Shown: positions 9,007 to 17,648 of the stretch, in pieces
Layout: each line of letters begins with the position of its first letter
Position numbering within the stretch: position 1 is the stretch's first letter
DNA from: Paenibacillus wynnii
GTDB taxonomy: Bacteria; Bacillota; Bacilli; Paenibacillales; Paenibacillaceae
Assembly: GCF_000757885.1 (NCBI RefSeq)
Contig: NZ_JQCR01000003.1
Location: 1,178,001-1,242,000 of the forward strand
Reading direction: 5' to 3'
Length of the DNA stretch: 64,000 nucleotides
Position numbers and translations under genes: made by a program
Notes under the pieces: model-generated
Told to the model about the DNA's origin: nothing
What the model saw: the letters and a program-made list of their open reading frames with translations, nothing else
The model's database searches: none

Positions 9007-9542
9007 ATTTTAACCCCCCTGTTTCGAAATAATTCATCAAGAAGAGAATCCGTCTTCATTGTTTTTATGTAAGAGAACATTTGCTTTATCTGCAAGCTAT
9101 GTTGTTTTTCCGTCTGAAACATTTCGCAATTTTTAAATTCATTACTTACATTTTCAGGACAAAGCCACACATCAAATGATTTCCTCTTATCATTTTTTTT
9201 CATTGAAAAAATCCCTTTTTGTTCAAGCGCAAAAAAGAGAGAACCTGTCCAATTTAAACGAAGACGGCTCTTGATATAGGTTTCTTTTAAAAGTTCTTTA
9301 TCTAAGGTAGAGGCTGATTTCCCTAGTGATTTGTATGTTTGAATCATATTAATTAATGCATGATTAGATATAAAGGGAATTAAGTAATTCAATTTTGTCC
9401 ATTCCTGCAATCGATTTTTTTCACTTGTAAATCCCAATGTATGCAAGAAAACAATGGAGTTATAAACAAAGTAATAATAATCATCTTCTGTACTGAACAT
9501 CATTCTCTTTTTAACATTCATGTGACTATCATTTGTTTCCAT
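8994..9542 (-). CDS. Probable middle component of an ABC-three-component system
   Basis: A 182-residue, largely helical protein without a known enzymatic motif. In ABC-three-component operons a small helical or winged-helix linker protein sits between the effector gene and the ATPase gene; this protein has that size and position. The frame opens at 9581, but AGGAGG overlapping the stop of the upstream gene places the real start at the ATG at 9542. It overlaps the ATPase gene by 13 bases. The assignment rests on context more than on sequence motifs. Confidence 0.55.
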   Translation of the reverse strand: METNDSHMNVKKRMMFSTEDDYYYFVYNSIVFLHTLGFTSEKNRLQEWTKLNYLIPFISNHALINMIQTYKSLGKSASTLDKELLKETYIKSRLRLNWTGSLFFALEQKGIFSMKKNDKRKSFDVWLCPENVSNEFKNCEMFQTEKQHSLQIKQMFSYIKTMKTDSLLDELFRNRGVKIWGD

Positions 9543-9552
9543 AAGAGTCCTC

Positions 9553-10986
9553 CTAATCAAAAGCCAAATAGCAAGTATCAAATAATTCGTAGATAGTATC
9601 CCTTAATGCACTTTCGCTTTTAAATGGATACTCGTAATCCTTCCCCCAATCATCTAAATGACTTTTAGCCGAATGCACCAATATTTCTATAAATTCATCA
9701 ATAAGTGGTGGTTCAACATCATGCTTTTGCATTTCAAGTGGCATAGATACAACTTCATGCATTTGGGATTTCAGTAATTTAAATTTAGCATCATAATTTA
9801 ATTCAACATCTTGCTCTTGAATTTGCATTATCTCTGTATCATACTCTTGAATTCTCAGTGGTTCTGCATTGTGCTTTTTGATTCGCAGAGGCTCAACAAT
9901 GCGTTTTTCAATTTGCGGTGGCTCAACATCGTGTTTTTGAATTTGCTTACGAATAACGCGAATAAGCTTCTCTTCACAAGCCTCAAATACACGGTAAAGA
10001 TATGCTCCACGTTCTTGATGATTAGTACGTAATAATTGTTTTTTTATAGTTCCAATCTTTCGGGCAAAAATTTCAAACATTTGTGGATCATATTCAGGAG
10101 AAACTTCTAATATCTTCTGAATGATACCTCTGGCATCAAAAGGCTTATCCATTAATTCCCACTCTTCATAACAAGGATCTAATGATTTACTTGTTGTATT
10201 TGTCCCTACTTCAAGGAACTTATTTCTTACTGTGTCGGTATTAATCATACGGTGGATAGGGTCAGTTTTACCCTGTCTTCGTTCTAATTCTTTATCTAGT
10301 GCATCAATAATATATTGTTCTCTTCCCGATACTGTTATTGAGGTATAGAGGCTGCATGTCTTAACTTTTTCTAATAAAAATAGTTCCAACTCATTTTCAT
10401 CTTCTTGCTCAAATCTCCAATCAATCTGATTACAGAATTGAATCCACATTTCATCTGTAAAGACTTGTATCACATCGAAATATCCAGTTTTGTGTTTATT
10501 TCGGGCATACTGCTTTTCGTAATCGTCCATAACTATACATTTAATAAAAGGAAGTACCTCATCATATCTTTTACTGATTAATAATTCGAGCAGAGGCATG
10601 TCAGGAAGTTCAAGATTTTCTCTTTTTAACAAGTCAGTACTTCTTTCATTGGTTATGGTTGTATTAGTATAAAAACCGAATCTTATACCTTTACCGTGCC
10701 TTAACCAACAGTCTAGAAAACTGACTACGCTGTTTTTAACTTCATCAGAATTCAAAGAAAATGGCTTAGATTCATAACTTTTGTCACTTTCAATGTATTC
10801 TTTTTGTGTTCCCTCAGTATCTTCAACATGCATATAAACATCTTCTAGATGCTCACAAGCAACAAGAACACAAATAGAATTAGATTTTTCCAGCTCTTCA
10901 AATATCAATCTTATCGCTCTTAGTCGTTGAAGACGCTCACCTTTACTTTGTTCGCCAACCACATGACTAATAATACTTCTCTCCAT
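9553..10986 (-). CDS. Putative effector/C-terminal-domain protein of the ABC system
   Basis: A 477-residue protein, first gene of the operon. The N-terminal ~120 residues have the layout of DUF4297/CAP4-type nuclease folds: a helix, a strand with acidic residues (CEHLEDVYMHVED), a second strand ending in ESDKSY where Q-x-K would be expected, then a helix with FLDCWL and a strand GIRFGFYTNT. The catalytic triad is therefore atypical, and activity is uncertain. Residues 349-398 contain five degenerate 10-residue repeats (consensus near IQKHDVEPLR), with another unit at 419-428. The C-terminal helical part may bind the middle component. ATG at 10986 is preceded by TAAGGA. Confidence 0.5.
   Translation of the reverse strand: MERSIISHVVGEQSKGERLQRLRAIRLIFEELEKSNSICVLVACEHLEDVYMHVEDTEGTQKEYIESDKSYESKPFSLNSDEVKNSVVSFLDCWLRHGKGIRFGFYTNTTITNERSTDLLKRENLELPDMPLLELLISKRYDEVLPFIKCIVMDDYEKQYARNKHKTGYFDVIQVFTDEMWIQFCNQIDWRFEQEDENELELFLLEKVKTCSLYTSITVSGREQYIIDALDKELERRQGKTDPIHRMINTDTVRNKFLEVGTNTTSKSLDPCYEEWELMDKPFDARGIIQKILEVSPEYDPQMFEIFARKIGTIKKQLLRTNHQERGAYLYRVFEACEEKLIRVIRKQIQKHDVEPPQIEKRIVEPLRIKKHNAEPLRIQEYDTEIMQIQEQDVELNYDAKFKLLKSQMHEVVSMPLEMQKHDVEPPLIDEFIEILVHSAKSHLDDWGKDYEYPFKSESALRDTIYELFDTCYLAFD
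9703..9942 (-). repeat. Degenerate 30-bp tandem repeats inside the effector gene
   Basis: Five consecutive 30-base units at 9793-9942 encode variants of a ten-residue unit (IQKHDVEPPQ, IEKRIVEPLR, IKKHNAEPLR, IQEYDTEIMQ, IQEQDVELNY). A further unit (MQKHDVEPPL) lies at 9703-9732. Reading frame is kept throughout. The block probably forms an expandable linker between the N- and C-terminal parts. Confidence 0.8.
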
Positions 10987-11407
10987 AGGCTTCCATCCTT
11001 AAAAATAAATCTAATGTACTATGGAGATTCGACATTTTCTTCAATTTTCCTTTTTCTTTCTATACTTTGGATGTTGATATATAAAAAAGGATATATATCA
11101 GGAACTTATGTTCTCATTATAGCAATGCTATATCGATAAATAAAGACTATATTCCTATATCATAAAATGATTTCATATATCTATATGTGGAAAAGTATAT
11201 CTTTTCATGCGGATTGATATCTATATATACTAAAATTAAACTATCCATTATTTCAACGTGGGATTATAGCTTTGAGAACTGATTGATAACAAAAAGCATG
11301 ACTTAAATTACAGTTTAGGTGATGTTTTTTTGTTGGATAATATTTTCATTTCATTCTTTCAGGGCGTATTAAAAAAGACTTATCGATAGTAGAAAGGGAA
11401 GCCCCCA
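10987..11407. other. AT-rich intergenic region, divergent promoters expected
   Basis: No convincing gene. This stretch is upstream of the ABC operon (minus) and of the small frame/regulator (plus). It is very AT-rich up to about 11270. An imperfect inverted repeat at about 11288-11333 (AACAAAAAGCAT with TGATGTTTTTTTGTT) could be a terminator remnant. Otherwise nothing definite is seen. Confidence 0.5.
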
Positions 11408-11485
11408 ATGCTAAAAATGAAAGCTCTTGGACATATCTGTGGAAAGCTTGCAGAGACTTTCTCCACAAATCATAAAATCATCTAA
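11408..11485 (+). CDS. Possible 25-residue leader or signalling peptide
   Basis: A short frame with ATG and an AAGGGA eight bases upstream. It encodes a basic, mildly hydrophobic peptide with one cysteine (MKALGHICGKLAETF in the middle) and ends 24 bases before the next gene. It precedes a regulator with helical-repeat character, a setting in which peptide ligands or translated leaders occur. There is no homology evidence, and it may be chance. Confidence 0.3.
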   Translation: MLKMKALGHICGKLAETFSTNHKII

Positions 11486-11509
11486 AATCGGTAAGGAGAA
11501 CAAACCTGC

Positions 11510-12655
11510 ATGAATCCATTTCAGATGGACCCTAGTACTTTATCGGTAACATGGAATAACAGCACTCTCTTGTTTTTGCCCATGGAGTTCGCGTTATTGG
11601 AGTACTTGTATCTAAATAAAAGCCAAACCTTATCTCGGGAACAGCTGCTAAATGCGGTATGGACATTAGAGGAACCTACAGATCGTACCGTGGATGATCA
11701 TATCTATCGTTTGCGCAAAAAACTGCGGGCCTGGCAACCTATGATCAGTATTGAAACGGTGCGGGGCTTAGGGTACCGGTTACAACTATTGAAATCACAG
11801 CATCAAGAAAATCCACTGCTTCACAATCTTACATATAAAGAAGACATGCGGGATATATCAGACATGTATCTCAGGTATGGCCGCGGGGATGCTCTCTTTG
11901 CTTTAGCTCAGAATAAAGAGATTTTTGGGTTTGAACTGGAAAGTCCTCTTCAGGTCATCGTCGATCTAATGCAGGGTGGTGTCGAAGTTCTCTTGGAAGA
12001 AGGACCTTTACCTATAGAGGAACGTCTCTTCACTTTGCTGGTTCTGTACCAGATGATCGACCCTAGTGGAAATCGGAAATATCTGGAAGCGGCTCTTCGA
12101 GGTAAAGTTCTCTCACCCCTTTTACATCATGAAATTGAGGTTATCATCTACCCTTCCATACTTATGGACTGGGGGGACTTTAAGGGAGCTAAGATAAAGC
12201 TGGATGCCCTCGCCGTTGAAGTCGAACGCCAGGGGTGGGACGGATTAATCCCTTACGTGAACAATATGAAGCTGGAGTATGATCTCCATACACAGAATTG
12301 GTCTGCTCTTGAGAAAGATATTCTGTGGGCAGAAGAACAATGGAACAAGTATCCCTATTTGCGAGAAAAAGGACAACTCCTTATTTACAAAGGCTTAGCA
12401 TTATACCCATTAGATCACAAGGAAGCCATCCGGCAAATGAATGAAGGAATTTCAATTATAAAAGAAACTCATTTCACCACCCATTTACTTAGGGGTTTGC
12501 AAACCATCCTGTATTTCTCCAAAACTTTCGAGTGGCAGGAACTTTACGAAACCTTCGACAAAGAATGGGGTCGCCTATTGATACACTTTGGGATTGCTGA
12601 AGCGAAGGATCAAATGGATCAGTTTCTACATTCCTATTTATCAGTACATTTATGA
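11510..12655 (+). CDS. Winged-helix regulator with C-terminal helical-repeat domain
   Basis: A 381-residue protein. Residues about 10-95 form an OmpR/PhoB-type winged helix (FALLEYLYLNKSQTLSREQLLNAVW, then RTVDDHIYRLRKKLR and VRGLGYR), but there is no receiver domain. The remaining ~280 residues are helical with TPR-like character (repeated W, L and Y positions), resembling regulators that sense a ligand or partner through the repeat domain. AAGGAG stands 11 bases before the ATG. It lies 63 bases upstream of an MFS gene and most likely controls it. Confidence 0.72.
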   Translation: MNPFQMDPSTLSVTWNNSTLLFLPMEFALLEYLYLNKSQTLSREQLLNAVWTLEEPTDRTVDDHIYRLRKKLRAWQPMISIETVRGLGYRLQLLKSQHQENPLLHNLTYKEDMRDISDMYLRYGRGDALFALAQNKEIFGFELESPLQVIVDLMQGGVEVLLEEGPLPIEERLFTLLVLYQMIDPSGNRKYLEAALRGKVLSPLLHHEIEVIIYPSILMDWGDFKGAKIKLDALAVEVERQGWDGLIPYVNNMKLEYDLHTQNWSALEKDILWAEEQWNKYPYLREKGQLLIYKGLALYPLDHKEAIRQMNEGISIIKETHFTTHLLRGLQTILYFSKTFEWQELYETFDKEWGRLLIHFGIAEAKDQMDQFLHSYLSVHL

Positions 12656-12718
12656 TTCCCTCTGATATTCCTCTGACATGGAACCTTTACTCTTAAGAAA
12701 AACATGTTGGAGGTTTAT

Positions 12719-13993
12719 ATGGAATCTGTAATAAAAAATAAGAAACAAGCTTTTTGGTCCCCGTTGCAGCGCCCGCAATTTCGAAGATTATTTGTAGGTC
12801 AACTGTTATCGGATTTAGCCAATTGGTTAGACTTCGTAGCGTTAGGTACTTTAATCGTATATGGCTGGGGCCAGGGTTCTCTTGCCTTAGCAGCGTTGTC
12901 TGTCTCCATGGGGCTTCCTTGGGTTATAGTGGGTCCACTTCTAAGCGCACGCTGCAGTCGCTTTTCGGGACGCAGAATACTTATTCTTTGTGACATCCTA
13001 AGAGCATTCCTTCTCCTTGGGCTGATTTGGTCCGAATCGCTTGCCATCCTTCTTCTATTTGTATTCCTCAAAATGAGCGTCAGTTCAGTTTTTGATCCGA
13101 TTAGACAACTTGCTGTGAAAAACCTAACTGAACCCGATCAATGGGCACAATCCTCTTCTTTAAGCCAACTGTCCGTTAATCTTATGAAAATTGTTGGGCC
13201 AATGGTCGGTGGTGGACTGCTCGCACTCTGGGGAGACCGCTCACCCTTTTTAATTGGAGCCTGCTGTTATGCTGTATCTGCACTGGTCCTTTTCGGGCTT
13301 CGAGAATGGTCAGTTCCTAGTGAAACGAAGGAGGAGGGCAACTCTAAATCTGTTATGCGTGAGGCTTGGCGCCATGTTACCCAACGCCCTGAATTGAAAG
13401 CAGGGATAATATATTCAACGCTCCTCTTCTTCCTAGTCTTTGTGTATGATGGTCTATTCGTTATGGTTGCAAAGGAGGCTGGAATGGATAAAAGCCAATT
13501 CGGTCTGATTATCGGGTCCGTTGGAATCGGCAGTGTGCTTGGTGCACTTGCAGCTGGACAATGGAACGGATGGCAGCAGCATCCTTTATCCAGAATGACA
13601 TGGTCAGGAATGGTTACCGGGGTTTTGGTTGGTGTCGTGGGAATCGGAGCCCTAGGTTGGTTTCCGAATGAAATAGGGTTCTGGGTGATCATTTGCATTC
13701 TTCTGGGCGCCTGTGGAGCCTATTCCTTGGTTCCCTTTGGATATCTGCTGCAGAAGGAAACTACAGATAAAACGATTGTTCCTGTAAGTGCTCTCTCCAA
13801 TGCGCTGCAAACCGGCTCTATGTTAATTGCCCCTATTTTGGGTGCTTTTGCAGCAGAGTGGATTAGAGCCGGAGGTGTATTCTTAATTGTAGGATGTTTG
13901 ACGTCCTTGATTGCTGGAATGTATCGTTTACGGGTGCAAAGAACTCTAGAAAAAGAGAGGATTTTGGTAAGCTCTACAGACGAGTGTCTTTAA
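12719..13993 (+). CDS. MFS transporter
   Basis: A 424-residue major facilitator protein with about 12 hydrophobic helices. It is of the macrolide-efflux/MefA-like type by its opening (FRRLFVGQLLSDLANWLDFVALGTL) and the early loop (SARCSRFSGRRILILCD). The frame opens at 12704, but TGGAGG at 12708-12713 sits inside that extension, so the ATG at 12719 is preferred. It follows the winged-helix regulator and is probably its target. Its last 20 bases overlap the convergent HesB-like pseudogene. Confidence 0.82.
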   Translation: MESVIKNKKQAFWSPLQRPQFRRLFVGQLLSDLANWLDFVALGTLIVYGWGQGSLALAALSVSMGLPWVIVGPLLSARCSRFSGRRILILCDILRAFLLLGLIWSESLAILLLFVFLKMSVSSVFDPIRQLAVKNLTEPDQWAQSSSLSQLSVNLMKIVGPMVGGGLLALWGDRSPFLIGACCYAVSALVLFGLREWSVPSETKEEGNSKSVMREAWRHVTQRPELKAGIIYSTLLFFLVFVYDGLFVMVAKEAGMDKSQFGLIIGSVGIGSVLGALAAGQWNGWQQHPLSRMTWSGMVTGVLVGVVGIGALGWFPNEIGFWVIICILLGACGAYSLVPFGYLLQKETTDKTIVPVSALSNALQTGSMLIAPILGAFAAEWIRAGGVFLIVGCLTSLIAGMYRLRVQRTLEKERILVSSTDECL

Positions 13994-14293
13994 TTCTAAT
14001 ATTGTTACTGAATAGACTGGAATCGCTAGTTAACTTGTATGAAGGATAGTTCTCGTCCGCTTCCAGACGCATGATCTCATCAAACAAAGATTCCTGCTGA
14101 CGGTCACATAAGAACACGAACGGTTCTTGTTGAATTTCAATGTCCGTATGAAGAGGCTCACTCACGATTAAGATGACAATCACTCCATTGCAGCCACATC
14201 CCTCTGTATCATAAAAGATCTTAAAGAACCCGGTTGATCTGCAAGGCTCTCTTCTAATCGTTTAGTGGTCAGGTCGTTTAATTTAATAATCAT
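13974..14293 (-). pseudogene. HesB/IscA-like iron-sulfur biosynthesis family gene, frameshifted
   Basis: Starting at ATG 14293 behind AAAGGAGAG, the frame encodes MIIKLNDLTTKRLEESLADQPG and then runs into a TGA. A shift by one base near 14230 restores FKIFYDTEGCGCNGV and the remaining ~80 residues to a TAG at 13974. The CGC motif and the acidic C-terminus fit small HesB-like proteins. A single-base deletion in the GGG/TTC tract explains the break; a sequencing error is the alternative. If repaired, the protein would be about 106 residues. Confidence 0.75.
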
Positions 14294-14426
14294 GGAATGT
14301 CTCTCCTTTATATCTAAGTATATTCTAGTTTTGTTCGAAGACATTATCACAGATTATATTTCCAATATCCGTAGGACACCTGTGACGGCAGTCACTTCTA
14401 TTATGACAGTTGAAAAGTACGGTGTT

Positions 14427-16853
14427 TTATTGCCCGAGCTCATAGAAAGACGTATCCAATGCCTGGATATAGGGTGTCCATTCCCCTATCGAATAGAGCA
14501 GCAGCCGATGCATCGCGCGCGTGCACGCTGTATAAAAGAGCTTACGCTCGCTTTCCCGATGATACGTCCGCGAAGACGCATCGTACATCAACACGGCGTC
14601 GAATTCAACTCCCTTTGCGAGATATGCGGGAATAACCAATGTTCCCTTCTCATAGGTGAGCGTCTCCTTCGTAATAAGCCGTAGAGCCTGACAACCCTGT
14701 ATTGTCAATGCTTCATAGGCCTCACGGCTTTCGGCTGCTGTTTTCGTAATGACGGCGATGGTATCGAAGCCTTCTACTTTAAGAGCCGCGAGGTCCTCCA
14801 TTATTCGCGACGCTCGCTTTTCACTGCTATCAGCCTTCAGGAGGTACGGCTTTTTGCCACTCCTTTCAAAAGGCACGATCTCTTCGCTTGATAAAAGCAA
14901 CTTCGTAAACTCAACAATCTCGTGAGTTGAACGATAACTTCGGACAAGGTGGATCAGGCTCGTTTCCTCTTCACCGTAAAGTCGAATCAAAGGCGAATCA
15001 GCCTCTTGCAGATTCGTTGCTTGGGGAAAGATCGCTTGGTTGAAGTCGCCAAGCACTGTCATTCGGGCACGAGGAAATAATCGTTTGAGAAACACGTATT
15101 GGAACGGCGAATAATCCTGTCCTTCGTCGACAAATAGATGTCGCACTTCCGTATTCGTCCGTCTGCCCTCTACGAGTTCTTTTAGATACAGGAAGGGGGT
15201 CGCATCCTCATAAAACAATTCGGAAGATTTAAGCTTTTCCCTCGTTTGTTTACAGATTTCGGGCCACTGATCGGGTACTTCGGTCTCATTCGTCATCTTA
15301 CGGTAAGCGGCATCATCCCCGAACAACTGATCATACAGCCCGATTGCATCTATGAACATAAATCGCTTCACCTCCCGTCTCAGCGGTTTGAAGTGTTCCT
15401 TCACGATCATTCGGCGCAGCAGCTCTTCTTGCTGCAGGGTTAAGTCGAAGACATTCTCTTCCCCCTGCTCCTTCCCACGTAGCTCGCCATACATTTCCAC
15501 ATACTGTTCGGTAAAGTCGAAGACCACCGCTTCTCGCTGATACTTCTTGAGCAGCGCATTGTAGGCTTCGGCATATTGCTCGTTGTCAAGGTAATCGAGT
15601 TCATCCTGAACCCAATTCGCCTCCTGCTCCTTACGCTCTAGGGATGTCAGTTCTCGCAGCAGCCATTCCTGCAGCAGAGCGATGCGATTCACCAGCCGGA
15701 TAGAACTGTCGTAGCTGTAAAATTGACTGTTCATTTGCTCCGCGGTAATCAACTCGCGTTCCCGGAAACGGATACTGTGGAAGCACATGCCTTCCTTTTC
15801 TAGCCACTGCGCATAGTTTTGGAGAGCATGCAGGAAATCTTCAGAAGCCTTATATTTCATTCCTATCATCCGTGCTTCATACTCTTGCGATACTTTGGAT
15901 GTGAGGATATATTCGATCTGCTCGAACGGATCCTCTAGTCGCATCGTGGATCCGAGCCAATACGCAAGATATTCCTGAAAAGTCGTCTGCTGCATGTTCT
16001 CCTCACCGAGCTCGGGAAGAACCGTGGAAACATAACTGTTAAACATTGGATTAGGCGAAAAAAGAACGATCTGGTCTGCCTTGAGCCTATCTCGGTGTTT
16101 ATACAATAAGTACGCTGCCCGTTGCAGCGCCGCGGACGTCTTTCCGCTGCCTGCCGCACCCTGCACAATGAGCATACGGCTCTTATCGTTGCGGATAATA
16201 GCGTTTTGCTCCTTTTGGATGGTCACCACGATGCTCTTCATTTGTGAATCCGCTCCCTTGCCAAGCACCTGCTGAAGCAATTCATCGCCGATGGTTAAGC
16301 TCGTGTCGAACACATTCTGAAGCTGACCGTCGCGGATCTGATATTGCCGCTTCAGCGTCATTGTACCCGTGATTAGCCCCCCCGGCGTTTCATAGGCGGA
16401 CGCCCCCGGGGAATAGTCGTAGTACATACTTGCAATTGGTGTTCGCCAGTCATAGACCAGAAAGCTCATACCATCTGTTTCGATAAAGGACGATACTCCG
16501 ATGTATATTTGCTCGCTTAAGATCAGGCCATCCTCTTGAAAATTGATGCGCCCGAAGTAAGGAGACGATAGCAGCCGTTTCATGCTGTTGAAGCGTTGCA
16601 TCCGTAGTCGGTGACTGCGCTCCCGTTCAGATAACAACGCTTCTTGCTGCTTTATACTATAAAAGGTCTCTTCGAAATCTTCATCTGTGCTCGTGTTGAC
16701 CGACACTTCCTCCCAGAACCGCTTGCGAATGTCCGCTACCTGATCGTGCAGCCCGGTAACCTCCGGTTCCCATTCAGCAATCCTCGAACGCAGTTTTTCC
16801 ATAACCAATTCTAGCCGCTCCTGTTCTTGCTGCCAATCCACCGCGCTTATCAT
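14427..16853 (-). CDS. helD: HelD, UvrD-like ATPase that recycles RNA polymerase
   Basis: An 808-residue superfamily 1 helicase-like ATPase. The N-terminal ~180 residues are a coiled coil (EQERLELVMEKLRSRI) followed by the HelD-specific segment FLVYDWRTPIASMYYDY. Walker A is GAAGSGKTSAALQR. Walker B is RHLFVDEGQDYS, and a Q-motif-like stretch precedes it. In Bacillus subtilis HelD inserts its coiled coil into RNA polymerase to release stalled enzyme from nucleic acid; length and order of segments match. It is monocistronic, on the strand opposite its MFS neighbour. Confidence 0.88.
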   Translation of the reverse strand: MISAVDWQQEQERLELVMEKLRSRIAEWEPEVTGLHDQVADIRKRFWEEVSVNTSTDEDFEETFYSIKQQEALLSERERSHRLRMQRFNSMKRLLSSPYFGRINFQEDGLILSEQIYIGVSSFIETDGMSFLVYDWRTPIASMYYDYSPGASAYETPGGLITGTMTLKRQYQIRDGQLQNVFDTSLTIGDELLQQVLGKGADSQMKSIVVTIQKEQNAIIRNDKSRMLIVQGAAGSGKTSAALQRAAYLLYKHRDRLKADQIVLFSPNPMFNSYVSTVLPELGEENMQQTTFQEYLAYWLGSTMRLEDPFEQIEYILTSKVSQEYEARMIGMKYKASEDFLHALQNYAQWLEKEGMCFHSIRFRERELITAEQMNSQFYSYDSSIRLVNRIALLQEWLLRELTSLERKEQEANWVQDELDYLDNEQYAEAYNALLKKYQREAVVFDFTEQYVEMYGELRGKEQGEENVFDLTLQQEELLRRMIVKEHFKPLRREVKRFMFIDAIGLYDQLFGDDAAYRKMTNETEVPDQWPEICKQTREKLKSSELFYEDATPFLYLKELVEGRRTNTEVRHLFVDEGQDYSPFQYVFLKRLFPRARMTVLGDFNQAIFPQATNLQEADSPLIRLYGEEETSLIHLVRSYRSTHEIVEFTKLLLSSEEIVPFERSGKKPYLLKADSSEKRASRIMEDLAALKVEGFDTIAVITKTAAESREAYEALTIQGCQALRLITKETLTYEKGTLVIPAYLAKGVEFDAVLMYDASSRTYHRESERKLFYTACTRAMHRLLLYSIGEWTPYIQALDTSFYELGQ

Positions 16854-16898
16854 CTTCCTACATACACCCCTTCATTTAAATTTGAAGAAAAAGAAAGT

Positions 16899-17070
16899 TT
16901 GACAACCCGTAATGCAGTGTGTTAAGATTAAGGTGTAAATAAGATGTTATAACTTTGTTCATTTATGCAAAAAAACAATATTGATTTAACAATACCATAA
17001 TGCTTCTTTTTAAGCAATCTATCTTCATAGTTGAACTCGAGAATCCGGCAAAGTCTGCCGGGTTTTTTTA
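16899..17070 (+). ncRNA. Candidate small RNA with own promoter and terminator
   Basis: TTGACA at 16899-16904 and TAAGAT at 16923-16928 are 18 bases apart, forming a sigma-A-type promoter on the plus strand. About 110 bases downstream, CCGGCA-AAGTC-TGCCGG and a run of seven Ts (17045-17069) make an intrinsic terminator. No coding frame with a ribosome binding site lies between. A transcript of roughly 135 bases would be produced, divergent from helD. This is sequence evidence only. Confidence 0.4.
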
Positions 17071-17120
17071 TTCGTCTCATGCAATCGGTCATTTATGGGG
17101 GCACGTTCAAAGTGTCAGCA

Positions 17121-17273
17121 GAAAATAAAGTATTAGACTGAATGTCTTTATTCCACATGGCTTTTCGAAATGTCATACCTTAGACTCCATAGAACAAGTT
17201 TAGACTGACCCTAAGATTTGAAACAGCGATAGCAAAGGACAAGAAAATAAAGTCCTTAGCTATCGCTGTTTTT
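17121..17273 (+). repeat. R1 repeat array A with terminator-like hairpin
   Basis: A copy of GAAAATAAAGTATTAGACTG (17121-17140) is followed by two partial units (TTAGACT at 17180-17186, TTTAGACTG at 17199-17207). A fourth copy (GAAAATAAAGTCCTTAG, 17243-17259) sits in the loop and arm of a long hairpin, 17221-17273 (AAACAGCGATAGC paired with GCTATCGCTGTTT). The same composite recurs at 47523-47663, 48846-48987 and, inverted, at 19808-19893. Confidence 0.65.
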
Positions 17274-17304
17274 ATTGAACTAACGTTTCCCATTAGTTCT
17301 CAAC
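17274..17304. repeat. P palindromic spacer, copy 1
   Basis: GAACTAACGTTTCCCATTAGTTC is a hairpin with arms GAACTAA/TTAGTTC, directly after R1 array A and eight bases beyond the stop codon of the 82-residue orphan gene. It is one of about eight copies bounding orphan genes in this window. Confidence 0.65.
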
Positions 17305-17311
17305 AATCCTT

Positions 17312-17560
17312 CTAACCTAAATATACAATTTCACCATTTTCTTTTTTTGCTCGAATTGTGATTTTACCGAGGCATTGCTTTGGATTATTATAACCATTCT
17401 CAACTTCTCCAAATAGCGTAGATAATAGAGTCTCAACTTCACCTAATGTTGTATCTTTAGAAAGTTTATGTACACGCATTAGTTCGACACCTTTATAAGC
17501 ATCTTCAGTACCTTGAAATTCAACTTCTCCAAATGCTCTAACCTCAATTTCTATTTTCAT
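17312..17560 (-). CDS. Orphan 82-residue protein of unknown function
   Basis: A small, charged protein (KIEIEVRAFGEVEFQGTED at the start, then VETLLSTLFGEV and a final KITIRAKKENGEIVYLG) predicted as mixed beta/alpha. No family is recognised. AAGGAG at about 17570-17575 is nine bases before the ATG at 17560; an overlapping ATG at 17569 is too close to it. The gene is enclosed between P copies 1 and 2 and is transcribed toward P1, as are other genes in this cassette-like array. Confidence 0.6.
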   Translation of the reverse strand: MKIEIEVRAFGEVEFQGTEDAYKGVELMRVHKLSKDTTLGEVETLLSTLFGEVENGYNNPKQCLGKITIRAKKENGEIVYLG

Positions 17561-17613
17561 ACTTTTCATCTCCTTAAAAACTATTGCTAAATTTACGAAT
17601 TAACTTCCAAAAT

Positions 17614-17643
17614 GTTTCAACTAAACTGCCCGATAGCTTAATC
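17614..17643. repeat. P palindromic spacer, copy 2
   Basis: TTTCAACTAAACTGCCCGAT plus AGCTTAAT: arms around a CTGCCCG core. It lies five bases beyond the stop of the GNAT gene and about 50 bases upstream of the orphan gene, so it divides the two. Confidence 0.65.
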
Positions 17644-17648
17644 GTCAT

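Noticed and set aside
9811..10032. 73-residue plus-strand frame inside the effector gene
   Set aside because: Its periodic leucine-rich sequence is the antisense of the 30-base repeats.
10927..11139. 70-residue hydrophobic plus-strand frame upstream of the ABC operon
   Set aside because: It starts inside the effector gene on the other strand, lies in very AT-rich promoter sequence and has no clear ribosome binding site.
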